This document shows, piece after piece, positions 1-6,200 of a DNA stretch of 7,566 bases. The stretch covers positions 1 to 7,566 of the forward strand of contig JAEZJP010000081.1 of assembly GCA_023415715.1 (NCBI GenBank), in the 5' to 3' direction. Made by a program: the position numbers and the translations under genes. The notes below the pieces were generated by a model. That model saw nothing but the letters and a program-made list of their open reading frames with translations. It searched no databases and was not told the origin of the DNA. The stretch comes from Bacillota bacterium. Its GTDB lineage: Bacteria > Bacillota > Clostridia > Christensenellales > Aristaeellaceae. How positions within the stretch are numbered: the stretch's first letter is position 1; each line of letters starts with the position of its first letter.

Positions 1-195
1 GGCATGGTGGATATGAACGGCTGGCTCATTCCCGCCATCGATGGATTCGAATTGAAAATGCAGGTGCTGCTGGTGGAGTTGATGCGGGAATGCATAAGCT
101 ACCCCATGAAGCTGGAGCAAAGCTGCAAAACCTGGTTTGACAAGGTGCTGGAGCTGGGCTTTTACCAGAAGGAAAACGACGCGGTGGAACTGTAA
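1..195 (+). CDS. C-terminal fragment of an unidentified protein
   Basis: The frame is open from the left edge to a TAA at 193-195, so this is the last 64 or so codons of a gene that begins outside the window. Codon choice matches the downstream genes and the product looks like real protein. It has a hydrophobic start with a GWLIPAIDGF stretch, then amphipathic helices (around residues 20-55, with LLVELMRE and TWFDKVLELGFYQ), and an acidic end. I do not recognise the family. Its stop lies only 17 bases before the pxpB start, so it is probably the upstream member of the same operon. A transporter, regulator or amidohydrolase would all be usual partners of pxp genes, but nothing here distinguishes them. 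The ATG at position 4 is probably internal. Confidence 0.7.
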   Translation, partial: GMVDMNGWLIPAIDGFELKMQVLLVELMRECISYPMKLEQSCKTWFDKVLELGFYQKENDAVEL

Positions 196-212
196 GAACA
201 GGGGAGGAAGCC

Positions 213-944
213 ATGGACGGATATGTGTTTCTGCCCGTGGGGGACTGCGCGCTGACAGTGGAATTCGGCCGGGAAATAAGCGAGGAAATAAACGGCAGGG
301 TGCGTTCTCTGGCGATGGCACTCAAAAATGCAGCCATACCCGGCGTTTTGGAGTGGATTCCCACCTACCGTTCCCTGCTTGTTTACTATGATCCCGCAAA
401 AATTTCCTACCGCCGCCTGTTAGGTTTACTCCGCCGCATGATGGATTTGGTGGGGCAGGCTTCGCAAGCAGGCAAGCGTGTATGGAAAATACCGGTGTGT
501 TATGGCGGAGAATACGGGGAGGACCTTCAATTTGTGGCCCAAAATGCCGGGCTGACGGCAGAGGAAGTAGTCAAGCTTCATAGCAGCGCGGAGTACCGCA
601 TTTATATGCTGGGCTTTTTGCCCGGCTTTGCGTACCTGGGTGGGATGGATAAACGCATTCATACCCCGCGGCTTAAAACGCCGCGCACACGCATTCCGCC
701 GGGCTCGGTAGGCATCGGCGGTGAGCAGACGGGGATTTATCCCATTGCTTCGCCCGGCGGCTGGCAGTTGATTGGCAGGACGCCGGTGAAGCCTTATGAT
801 CCGAAACGCACTGTGCCAATTTTATTTGAAGCCGGAGACTTTTTAAAATTTGTACCTGTCGGTGAGGACGTATTCCGGGAAATATCCGCCCAGGTGGAGG
901 CCGGAACCTATAAATACCGCCTGGCCCAGGAGGGATGGCTATGA
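213..944 (+). CDS. pxpB: 5-oxoprolinase subunit PxpB (KipI/AHS1 family)
   Basis: This is a subunit of the cytoplasmic ATP-dependent 5-oxoprolinase PxpABC, which converts 5-oxo-L-proline to L-glutamate. The 243-residue product has the usual length of the family (about 220-240). The N-terminal third is the small alpha/beta domain starting near PVGDCALTVEFG. The C-terminal part is the cyclophilin-like domain with the family hallmarks: GFLPGFAYLGG at residues 134-144, TPRTRIPPGSVGIGG at about 156-170, QTGIYP at 172-177 and SPGGWQLIGRTP at 180-191. The ATG at 213 is preceded by GGGGAGG at 201-207 with 5 bases of spacing. The stop overlaps the start of pxpC (ATGA at 941-944), which points to translational coupling. 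In Bacillus subtilis the homologue KipI also inhibits the sporulation kinase KinA. Whether this protein has any such role cannot be seen. Confidence 0.95.
   Translation: MDGYVFLPVGDCALTVEFGREISEEINGRVRSLAMALKNAAIPGVLEWIPTYRSLLVYYDPAKISYRRLLGLLRRMMDLVGQASQAGKRVWKIPVCYGGEYGEDLQFVAQNAGLTAEEVVKLHSSAEYRIYMLGFLPGFAYLGGMDKRIHTPRLKTPRTRIPPGSVGIGGEQTGIYPIASPGGWQLIGRTPVKPYDPKRTVPILFEAGDFLKFVPVGEDVFREISAQVEAGTYKYRLAQEGWL
928..934 (+). promoter_or_regulatory. Ribosome binding site that sets the pxpC start
   Basis: AGGAGGG lies inside the last codons of pxpB. It directly abuts the ATG at 935 with no spacer, but sits 6 bases before the ATG at 941, which is normal. The pxpC start is therefore taken as 941, where ATG overlaps the pxpB stop as ATGA. 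Confidence 0.75.
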
Positions 945-1888
945 GCATTTCCTTCCTGTCGCCGGGGCTTTTTACAACCATTCAGGACGCGGGCCGTTTT
1001 GGCTTCCAGCAATACGGCTTTGCCCCTGGCGGCGCGTTGGACAAACGTGCCATGACCATGGCCAACATGCTTGTCGGCAACGAACCGGGAGAAGCAGTGC
1101 TGGAAATGACACTGCTGGGCGCTGAAATGGAATTCACGGAGGCCAATGTAATTGCAATCACCGGAGCCTTATGTGAACCTACCCGGAACGGCGAACCTGT
1201 GCCCATGTATACTGCCATTAAAATGCAATCTGGGGATACGCTGAGCATTGGTGCTGTGAAAGATGGCTGCCGGATTTATGTAGCTTTTGCGGGCGGGCTG
1301 AACGTACCGACTGTGATGGGCAGCAAATCCACCCAAATCAAGTATGGCTTGGGCGGCTTTGAAGGCCGGGCACTGAAGGCGGGAGATTCAATACCCTTTA
1401 TGAACCCCAAATGCGATTTATCCAACTTGGAAAAGCGTGTCCTTCCACCGCCTGTAAGGCAGACCGGGGTTAAGACGCTGCGGGTGGTATTGGGACCGCA
1501 GGCGGACACCTTCTTTACCAAGGAAGCGCTCGATACGTTTTTAAGAGAAGAATACGCGGTTACCAACGAATCAGACCGAATGGGCTACCGGCTGGAGGGA
1601 AAGGCTCTAACCTTTGTAAACGGGGCGGATATCATTTCCGACGCCATCGCCCTGGGAAGCGTACAGGTTCCTGCCAGCGGAAAACCCATCGTTCTCCTTT
1701 GCGATAGGCAGACAGTGGGTGGATACGCGAAAATCGCCACGGTTATTTCTGTGGACATCCCCGTGATCGCCCAATGCAAAATGGGGGATAAGATGCGGTT
1801 CCAGGCAATTTCCGTTGCTGCCGCCCAAAGGCTGTACAAGAAGCAGGAAAAGCAGTACCGCACATTTAGAAAGATGTTGGATGGATGA
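941..1888 (+). CDS. pxpC: 5-oxoprolinase subunit PxpC (KipA/AHS2, biotin-dependent carboxyltransferase-like)
   Basis: This is the partner of PxpB in the 5-oxoprolinase complex. The 315-residue product fits the family (about 310-335). Family blocks run in order. SPGLFTTIQDAGRFG lies at residues 7-21 and GFAPGGALD at 26-34. They are followed by ANMLVGNEPGEAVLEMTLLG, FAGGLNVPTVMGSKST, the LGGFEGRALKAGD block, RVVLGPQADTFF, ESDRMGYRLEG, and near the C-terminus LGSVQVPASGKPIVLL, DRQTVGGYAKIATV and a closing MGDKMRFQAIS. No missing key block or frameshift is seen. The same fold occurs in allophanate hydrolase and urea carboxylase, and databases often call it a biotin-dependent carboxyltransferase. 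The adjoining pxpB and pxpA, with no biotin carrier or biotin carboxylase gene in the window, favour 5-oxoprolinase. The start is chosen at 941 rather than 935 on ribosome-binding-site spacing. Confidence 0.95.
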   Translation: MSISFLSPGLFTTIQDAGRFGFQQYGFAPGGALDKRAMTMANMLVGNEPGEAVLEMTLLGAEMEFTEANVIAITGALCEPTRNGEPVPMYTAIKMQSGDTLSIGAVKDGCRIYVAFAGGLNVPTVMGSKSTQIKYGLGGFEGRALKAGDSIPFMNPKCDLSNLEKRVLPPPVRQTGVKTLRVVLGPQADTFFTKEALDTFLREEYAVTNESDRMGYRLEGKALTFVNGADIISDAIALGSVQVPASGKPIVLLCDRQTVGGYAKIATVISVDIPVIAQCKMGDKMRFQAISVAAAQRLYKKQEKQYRTFRKMLDG

Positions 1889-1904
1889 CCAGGGAGGAAT
1901 CGGT

Positions 1905-2690
1905 ATGGATTACGGCCATATGTCGCCCAAAGATGTACGCAGTTTGATTCGGGAGGGGAAGATCACAAGCCCCACTTCCGGTATGTGTTTCGGTTACGCC
2001 CAGGCGAACTTGGTATCTCTGTCCAAAGCGCTGGCGTATGACTTTTTGCTGTTCACTCAGCGCAACCCCAAAGCATGCCCGGTTCTTGAGGTCAGCGACG
2101 CGGGCTCAAGAGCGCTTCCGTACCTCGCGCCGGATGCGGATATCGCGCTGGATATTCCCAAATACCGGGTTTATGAAAACGGCGTGATGACGGGAGAATA
2201 TTTGAAGGCGGATAAGTTCTGGCGGAAAGATATGGTTAGCTTTCTCATCGGGTGCAGCTTCTCCTTTGAAGACGCCTTGCTGGAAGCCGGCGTGCCCATC
2301 CGCCATATCGAGGAAGGCCGCAACGTGCCCATGTACAATACCTCCATACCGCTTGTGCCGGCGGGTGTGTTTCATGGGAATATGGTCGTCAGCATGCGGC
2401 CCATGCCCAGGGATCTTGTGGTTCGCGCGGTGACGGTGACTGCCGCAATGCCAAGGGTGCACGGCGCGCCTGTCCATATCGGCGATCCCGCCGCCATTGG
2501 CATACAGGATATAACAAAGCCCGATTACGGTGACAGCGTTACCATCCGCCCGAATGAAGTGCCCGTTTTCTGGCCGTGCGGTGTAACACCCCAGGCGGTA
2601 GTGATGCGGGTGAAGCCGGAATTTGTGATCACCCATGCGCCGGGGCACATGTTCATTACCGATATAAAGAATTCGCTTTTAAAGGATTGA
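1905..2690 (+). CDS. DUF1445/UPF0317 putative hydro-lyase (YcsI-like)
   Basis: The product is 261 residues, the normal size for this family. Diagnostic blocks are SGMCFGYAQANLV at residues 25-37, RNPKACPVLEVSDAGS at 53-68, GCSFSFEDALLEAGVP at 116-131, RHIEEGRNVPMYNT at 133-146, HGAPVHIGDPAAIGI at 186-200, FWPCGVTPQAVV at 222-233 and THAPGHMFITD at 243-253. The start at 1905 has AGGGAGG at 1891-1897 with 7 bases of spacing. An in-frame ATG at 1815 would add 30 unrelated residues inside pxpC and has no such site. The family is annotated as putative hydro-lyase, and it corresponds to the N-terminal domain of mammalian D-glutamate cyclase. In B. subtilis ycsI sits beside ycsF and kipIA. I infer a role on glutamate, 5-oxoproline or a close derivative. 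The exact reaction is unproven. Confidence 0.92.
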   Translation: MDYGHMSPKDVRSLIREGKITSPTSGMCFGYAQANLVSLSKALAYDFLLFTQRNPKACPVLEVSDAGSRALPYLAPDADIALDIPKYRVYENGVMTGEYLKADKFWRKDMVSFLIGCSFSFEDALLEAGVPIRHIEEGRNVPMYNTSIPLVPAGVFHGNMVVSMRPMPRDLVVRAVTVTAAMPRVHGAPVHIGDPAAIGIQDITKPDYGDSVTIRPNEVPVFWPCGVTPQAVVMRVKPEFVITHAPGHMFITDIKNSLLKD

Positions 2691-2702
2691 GGAGGCGATC
2701 AA

Positions 2703-3473
2703 GTGTACCGGGTGGATTTGAACTGCGACTTGGGGGAGAGTTTCGGCGCCTATGTGATGGGGATGGACGACAAGGTGATCCCCTTTATCACGTCCGCCAA
2801 TGTAGCCTGCGGCTATCATGCCTCTGATCCAGTCGTGATGGAAAAGACCGTTGGCCTATGCAAAACGCATAACGTTGCGGTAGGCGCACATCCCGGCTTT
2901 CCCGACCTGATGGGTTTTGGCCGAAGGGAGATGCGGCTTACCCCCGCTGAAGCCAAGGCCTATATGCTGTATCAGATCGGCGCACTGGATGCTTTTTGCC
3001 GAGCGGCAGGCTTGAAGCTAAACCATGTAAAGCCCCATGGTGCGCTGTACAACATGGCAGCCAGGGATGGGGCCTTGGCACGGGCCATATGCCAGGCTAT
3101 CAGGGAGTATGACAGAAGCCTTGTGCTTCTGGCGCTGGCCGGCAGCGAAATGGTGCGCACCGCGCAGGAGATGGGGCTTCCCGTAGCCCAGGAAGTGTTC
3201 GCCGACAGGGGTTATGAGGAGGACGGTTCTCTGGTATCCAGGCAAAAGCCCGGCGCCATGATCACCGATGATGAGGAAGCCATTGCGCGGGTCGTGCGCA
3301 TGGTGACCGAAGGCAAGGTTACGGCCGTGACAGGCAGGGATATTTCTGTCCGGGCAGACTCCGTTTGCATACATGGCGACGGGGAGCATGCGCTGGCCTT
3401 TGCGCAAAGGATACGTGAGGCGCTGACTTCCTCCTTCGTCCGGCTCATGCCCTTGCAGGAGCTGGCGGAATAA
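2703..3473 (+). CDS. pxpA: 5-oxoprolinase subunit PxpA (LamB/YcsF family)
   Basis: This is the third subunit of the 5-oxoprolinase. The 256-residue product matches the family (about 244-257). Hallmarks are DLNCDLGESFG at residues 5-15, SANVACGYHASDP at 31-43, VGAHPGFPDLMGFGRR at 60-75, VKPHGALYN at 109-117, the EVFADRGYEEDGSLVSR block around 165-180, and CIHGDGEHA near residue 220. The fold is a metal-dependent hydrolase-like beta/alpha barrel, and the conserved Asp and His residues in these blocks are present. The start is GTG at 2703, supported by GGAGG at 2691-2695 with 7 bases of spacing. The ribosome binding site abuts the stop of the DUF1445 gene. Two stop codons in a row (TAA then TAG, 3471-3476) precede the terminator, making this the last gene of the operon. 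Confidence 0.95.
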   Translation: MYRVDLNCDLGESFGAYVMGMDDKVIPFITSANVACGYHASDPVVMEKTVGLCKTHNVAVGAHPGFPDLMGFGRREMRLTPAEAKAYMLYQIGALDAFCRAAGLKLNHVKPHGALYNMAARDGALARAICQAIREYDRSLVLLALAGSEMVRTAQEMGLPVAQEVFADRGYEEDGSLVSRQKPGAMITDDEEAIARVVRMVTEGKVTAVTGRDISVRADSVCIHGDGEHALAFAQRIREALTSSFVRLMPLQELAE

Positions 3474-3495
3474 TAGCAAAGCAAAAAACAAGATT

Positions 3496-3524
3496 CCCTC
3501 AGCGTTTAAGCGCTGAGGGTTTTT
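3496..3524 (+). terminator. Intrinsic terminator of the pxp operon
   Basis: CCCTCAGCG at 3496-3504 pairs perfectly with CGCTGAGGG at 3511-3519 (9 base pairs, 6-base loop TTTAAG). Five Ts follow at 3520-3524, and further T-rich sequence follows that. It lies 20 bases after the second stop codon of pxpA. It separates the pxp operon from the ABC transporter operon, which has its own promoter. Confidence 0.92.
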
Positions 3525-3533
3525 CTCATTTTT

Positions 3534-3564
3534 ATTGCACCTAAACGCATGTAGGCAATGCAAT
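3534..3564. repeat. Imperfect inverted repeat downstream of the terminator
   Basis: ATTGCA at 3534-3539 and TGCAAT at 3559-3564 are complementary. Inside them CCTA at 3540-3543 pairs with TAGG at 3552-3555, leaving three unpaired bases (CAA) on the right. The arrangement could be a protein-binding dyad or a second small hairpin, but it is about 125 bases upstream of the promoter and has no T-tract. TGCAATATG at 3559-3567 recurs exactly at 3677-3685, just before the -35 element. Confidence 0.3.
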
Positions 3565-3663
3565 ATGCCGTTTCCTGAGAAAAATGCGAAAAATGACAAC
3601 GACTGAAATGGATTATTCAAAAATTGTGTACAAATGGCCTGAAAAGATGTTTTGGAATGTTTT

Positions 3664-3704
3664 CATCCTGTATTTTTGCAATATGGAAATTGACATCCTG
3701 CATT
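3664..3704 (+). promoter_or_regulatory. Candidate operator: direct repeat over the promoter
   Basis: CATCCTGTATT at 3664-3674 and CATCCTGCATT at 3694-3704 match at 10 of 11 bases and start exactly 30 bases apart, close to three DNA turns. The first copy is upstream of the -35 box, and the second overlaps its end and lies in the spacer between -35 and -10. A shorter direct repeat, ATGTTTT, occurs at 3647-3653 and 3657-3663, one turn apart. A repressor or activator bound to both copies on the same DNA face is plausible. No regulator gene is present in the window to assign to it. Confidence 0.4.
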
Positions 3705-3718
3705 ATATCTCATATAAT
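3690..3718 (+). promoter_or_regulatory. Consensus sigma-70/sigma-A promoter for the ABC transporter operon
   Basis: A perfect -35 box TTGACA (3690-3695), a 17-base spacer and a perfect -10 box TATAAT (3713-3718) point to transcription from around 3725. That would leave a leader of about 64 bases before the ATPase start at 3789. Sequence upstream is AT-rich, as expected for a strong promoter. The perfect consensus suggests high basal strength that would need repression to be regulated. Confidence 0.88.
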
Positions 3719-3788
3719 AAAACCAATTCCACAAATCTTTGCCGTATTGTCAGCAAAGCGCCGCCGCAGTTCTTAAGGGGGCTGTTTT

Positions 3789-4517
3789 ATGATCTTGTTT
3801 GATGACGTTCATGTCCGCTTTGGTCCCTTGCATGTGCTGAAAGGGATCAATCTTGCAATACCCGATGGCTCCAAAACAGTGATCATCGGGCCCAGCGGCA
3901 GCGGGAAAAGCACGCTTTTACGCACCATCAACCTGTTTGAAAAACCCAGCCACGGCAGGGTGATCGTGAATGGAAAAGACATGTGCCATTTGCGGGGGCA
4001 CCAGTTATACAAGGCTCGCCAGGAAATAGGCATGGTGTTTCAAAACTTCAATCTGTATCCTCACAAGACGGTGCTGCAGAACCTGACCATGGCGCCTTTG
4101 GCGTTAAAGGGTGAAAACAAAAAGATCGTAACGGAACGTGCATTGCAGCATTTGCGGGATGTGAATATCGTAGAAAAAAAGGATGCCTATCCCAGCCAGT
4201 TATCCGGCGGGCAGCAGCAGCGGGTGGCTATCGCAAGGGCGCTGACCATGAATCCTGAAATATTGCTTTTTGATGAGCCTACATCGGCACTGGACCCGGA
4301 AATGATCAAGGAAGTACTGGATATTATGGAGAGAGTGGCAAAGCAAAATATCACCATGCTGTTTGTAACCCATGAAATGAATTTTGCCGAGCACATTGCC
4401 GACCGCGTTCTGTTCCTCGACGAAGGAAATATATTGGAAGATGGCACACCTGACCAGGTGTTTCATCGCCCGGCAAGCGAGCGCACCAGCTCGTTCCTGG
4501 GCAAGATACTGCATTAA
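3789..4517 (+). CDS. Polar amino-acid ABC transporter, ATP-binding protein (GlnQ/HisP type)
   Basis: This is the cytoplasmic ATPase that powers the importer encoded by the next three genes. All nucleotide-binding motifs are intact in 242 residues. Walker A is GPSGSGKST at 34-42, the Q-loop glutamine is at 85 in VFQNFNLYPH, and the ABC signature LSGGQ is at 138-142. Walker B is ILLFDE at 158-163 with the catalytic Glu163, the D-loop is SALD at 166-169, and the switch histidine is His195 in VTHEM. The length and the LSGGQQQRVAIARAL and FDEPTSALDPE wording are typical of the polar amino-acid uptake group, without the extra C-terminal regulatory domain of methionine or sugar importers. AAGGGGG at 3775-3781 lies 7 bases before the ATG. 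This is the first gene of its operon, and the binding-protein gene follows 20 bases after its stop. Confidence 0.95.
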   Translation: MILFDDVHVRFGPLHVLKGINLAIPDGSKTVIIGPSGSGKSTLLRTINLFEKPSHGRVIVNGKDMCHLRGHQLYKARQEIGMVFQNFNLYPHKTVLQNLTMAPLALKGENKKIVTERALQHLRDVNIVEKKDAYPSQLSGGQQQRVAIARALTMNPEILLFDEPTSALDPEMIKEVLDIMERVAKQNITMLFVTHEMNFAEHIADRVLFLDEGNILEDGTPDQVFHRPASERTSSFLGKILH

Positions 4518-4537
4518 AACAAGGGGAGGGGAATTAC

Positions 4538-5422
4538 ATGAAAAAGATACTGGCGGCAATTCTTGCGCTGACACTTATTCTGACGGCCACGGTGGCATTG
4601 GCTGAAACTTCCTTTAACGCGGATGATCCCGCAATCAAGGCGATCCTGTCCCGCGGCAAGCTGATGGTAGGCGTGAAAGCCGATGTGCCAAAGTTCGGCT
4701 ATCAGGACCTGGGGGCAGATTTTGAGGGTCTGGAAATCGACCTGGCCAAGGCTCTGGCAAAAAAGCTGCTGGGTGATGAAAATGCGGTGGGGTTCACCGC
4801 TGTCACAGCCGCCACCCGCGGCCCGCTGCTGGACACCGGAGAACTCGATGCCATCATTGCCACCTTTACCATCAAGCCTGACCGTATCCTGCAGTATGAG
4901 TTCTCCAAACCGTATTTTGTGGACGCCATCGGCCTGCTGGTGAAAAAAGATTCCGGGATCACAGGCTTTGCGGACCTGAACGGCAAGAACATCGGTGTGG
5001 CGCAGTCAGCCACCACCAAGGCTGCGCTGGAAGCAGCCGGCGCCGAAAAGGGATATACCCTGAACTTTTTGGAGTTCCCCAGCTATCCCGACATCAAGGC
5101 TGCGCTGGACAGCGGACGCATCGACTGTTTCTCCGTGGACAAGGCAATTTTGATGGGCTATGTGGATGACACAGTGACACTGCTGCCCGATTCTTTTGCA
5201 AGTCAGCCCTACGGCATAGCCGTCAAGAAGGGCAACACGGTTTTGATGAGCGCCATCAATGGACTGATCGCCGACATGCGCGCTTCCGGCGAATTGGACG
5301 CACTCGTTGCCAAGTGGGAACTGGTTCCCGTGGACTGGACGATAGTGGACGGTTATGACGTGCTGTGGGAGCAGGCTGCAGAACTTGCTGCCGCCACCCC
5401 GACCCCGGCGCCTGCGCCGTAA
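4538..5422 (+). CDS. Amino-acid ABC transporter, extracellular substrate-binding protein (SBP_bac_3)
   Basis: This is the secreted ligand-binding component of the importer, 294 residues long. Residues 1-22 form a signal peptide: basic KK, a hydrophobic core of Leu/Ala/Ile, then ALA before Glu23, which looks like a signal peptidase I site. There is no lipobox cysteine. The mature two-lobed domain starts around ILSRGKLMVGV and contains FEGLEIDLAKALA (62-74). ATFTIKPDR at 108-116 aligns with the ligand loop of LAO/HisJ proteins, so Thr109, Thr111 and Arg116 should hold the alpha-carboxylate. QSATTK lies at 156-161. Asp201 in FSVDKAIL is the expected alpha-amino contact. The protein ends in an Ala/Pro/Thr-rich tail (ATPTPAPAP). 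A strong site AGGGGAGGGG at 4522-4531 precedes the ATG. The ligand is probably a standard alpha-amino acid; specificity is not readable. Confidence 0.94.
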   Translation: MKKILAAILALTLILTATVALAETSFNADDPAIKAILSRGKLMVGVKADVPKFGYQDLGADFEGLEIDLAKALAKKLLGDENAVGFTAVTAATRGPLLDTGELDAIIATFTIKPDRILQYEFSKPYFVDAIGLLVKKDSGITGFADLNGKNIGVAQSATTKAALEAAGAEKGYTLNFLEFPSYPDIKAALDSGRIDCFSVDKAILMGYVDDTVTLLPDSFASQPYGIAVKKGNTVLMSAINGLIADMRASGELDALVAKWELVPVDWTIVDGYDVLWEQAAELAAATPTPAPAP

Positions 5423-5453
5423 CCTGAATGGGATAGCCTAATTGTATACAGGC

Positions 5454-5485
5454 AAGTTTCCGCCATCAGCTGGTGGCGGAAACTT
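5454..5485 (+). terminator. Hairpin between binding-protein and permease genes (attenuator or mRNA stabiliser)
   Basis: AAGTTTCCGCCA at 5454-5465 pairs perfectly with TGGCGGAAACTT at 5474-5485 (12 base pairs, short loop). Only TTTA follows rather than a long T-tract, so it is a weak terminator at best. Such hairpins after binding-protein genes protect the upstream transcript from 3' degradation or give partial termination, so that more binding protein than permease is made. It is the only large gap (88 bases) inside this operon. Confidence 0.75.
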
Positions 5486-5510
5486 TACCTATTCTTAAGC
5501 AAGATAGCGG

Positions 5511-6200
5511 ATGGATGTGTGGCCCATGCAAAGCGAACCCTTCTCCATAAGAAATTGGGAAACTCTTTTTTCTGATTGGCAGTTTTTTGCTAGTGGATTT
5601 GTCAGAACATTGCTGATCTCGGGCCTCGGGCTTTTGTTTACCCTGATCATAGGCATTGCTTTGGGAATGATCTTGTGCAGCAAGCAAAAGGTGCTCATTG
5701 CCATCATTAAGGCGTATATGTCTGTTTTCCAGAACACGCCGCTGGTGATGCAGGTCTTTATTTATTATAATGTTCTGCCCAGAATCGGCATCAGGTGGGA
5801 TACCATTTCCATCGGCGTTATAGGTCTTGCGCTGTATACCGGTGCGTATGCCACAGATATAGTGGCCAGCGCCATCCGGGCCGTGCCTTTTGGCCAAATG
5901 GAGGCAGCCTCCAGCCAGGGCTTCAGCTTCCTTAGCAGCATGTTCAAGGTGGTGCTGCCCCAGGCGGTCAAAATCGGTCTGCCGCCCATGACAAACCAGG
6001 CGGTAAACCTGATCAAGAACTCTTCCGTTATGGCCGTTATTGCCGGCGGAGAGCTGATGTATGCGGCGAATTCCTGGGGCTTTGACAAGCTGATCTATGG
6101 TCCAACCTTTGTTCTGACAGGCGTTTTGTATTTGGCCATTTGCCTGCCCATTTCTCTTTTTGCCCGAAAGCTGGAGAAAAGGAGCATGAGCAATGGATAA
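5511..6200 (+). CDS. Amino-acid ABC transporter permease (HisM/GlnP type), first subunit
   Basis: This integral membrane subunit, 229 residues long, is of the His/Glu/Gln/Arg/opine permease family. A first membrane span lies at about residues 33-55 (TLLISGLGLLFTLIIGIALG). The conserved FQNTPLVMQVFIYYNVLP stretch is at 73-90, and the region LALYTGAYATDIVASAIRAVP is at about 106-126. The EAA loop that docks on the ATPase begins at Glu131 (EAASSQGFS, then VVLPQA). A last span lies at about 197-218. A stop codon in frame at 5505-5507 limits the start to 5511 or later. No good ribosome binding site is seen before 5511, and the ATG at 5526 is an alternative that would remove five residues. The 3' end overlaps the next gene by 8 bases. 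Confidence 0.93.
   Translation: MDVWPMQSEPFSIRNWETLFSDWQFFASGFVRTLLISGLGLLFTLIIGIALGMILCSKQKVLIAIIKAYMSVFQNTPLVMQVFIYYNVLPRIGIRWDTISIGVIGLALYTGAYATDIVASAIRAVPFGQMEAASSQGFSFLSSMFKVVLPQAVKIGLPPMTNQAVNLIKNSSVMAVIAGGELMYAANSWGFDKLIYGPTFVLTGVLYLAICLPISLFARKLEKRSMSNG

Noticed and set aside
1815..1904. Extended start for the DUF1445 gene
   Set aside because: The extra 30 residues lie inside pxpC, lack family similarity, and the ribosome binding site points to 1905.
2106..2648. 180-codon minus-strand ORF opposite the DUF1445 gene
   Set aside because: It is a shadow of a clearly conserved + strand gene and is rich in His and Arg with no domain.
3584..3802. 72-codon + strand ORF between the two operons
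   Set aside because: It contains the consensus promoter and overlaps the ATPase start. It has no ribosome binding site and no protein-like pattern.
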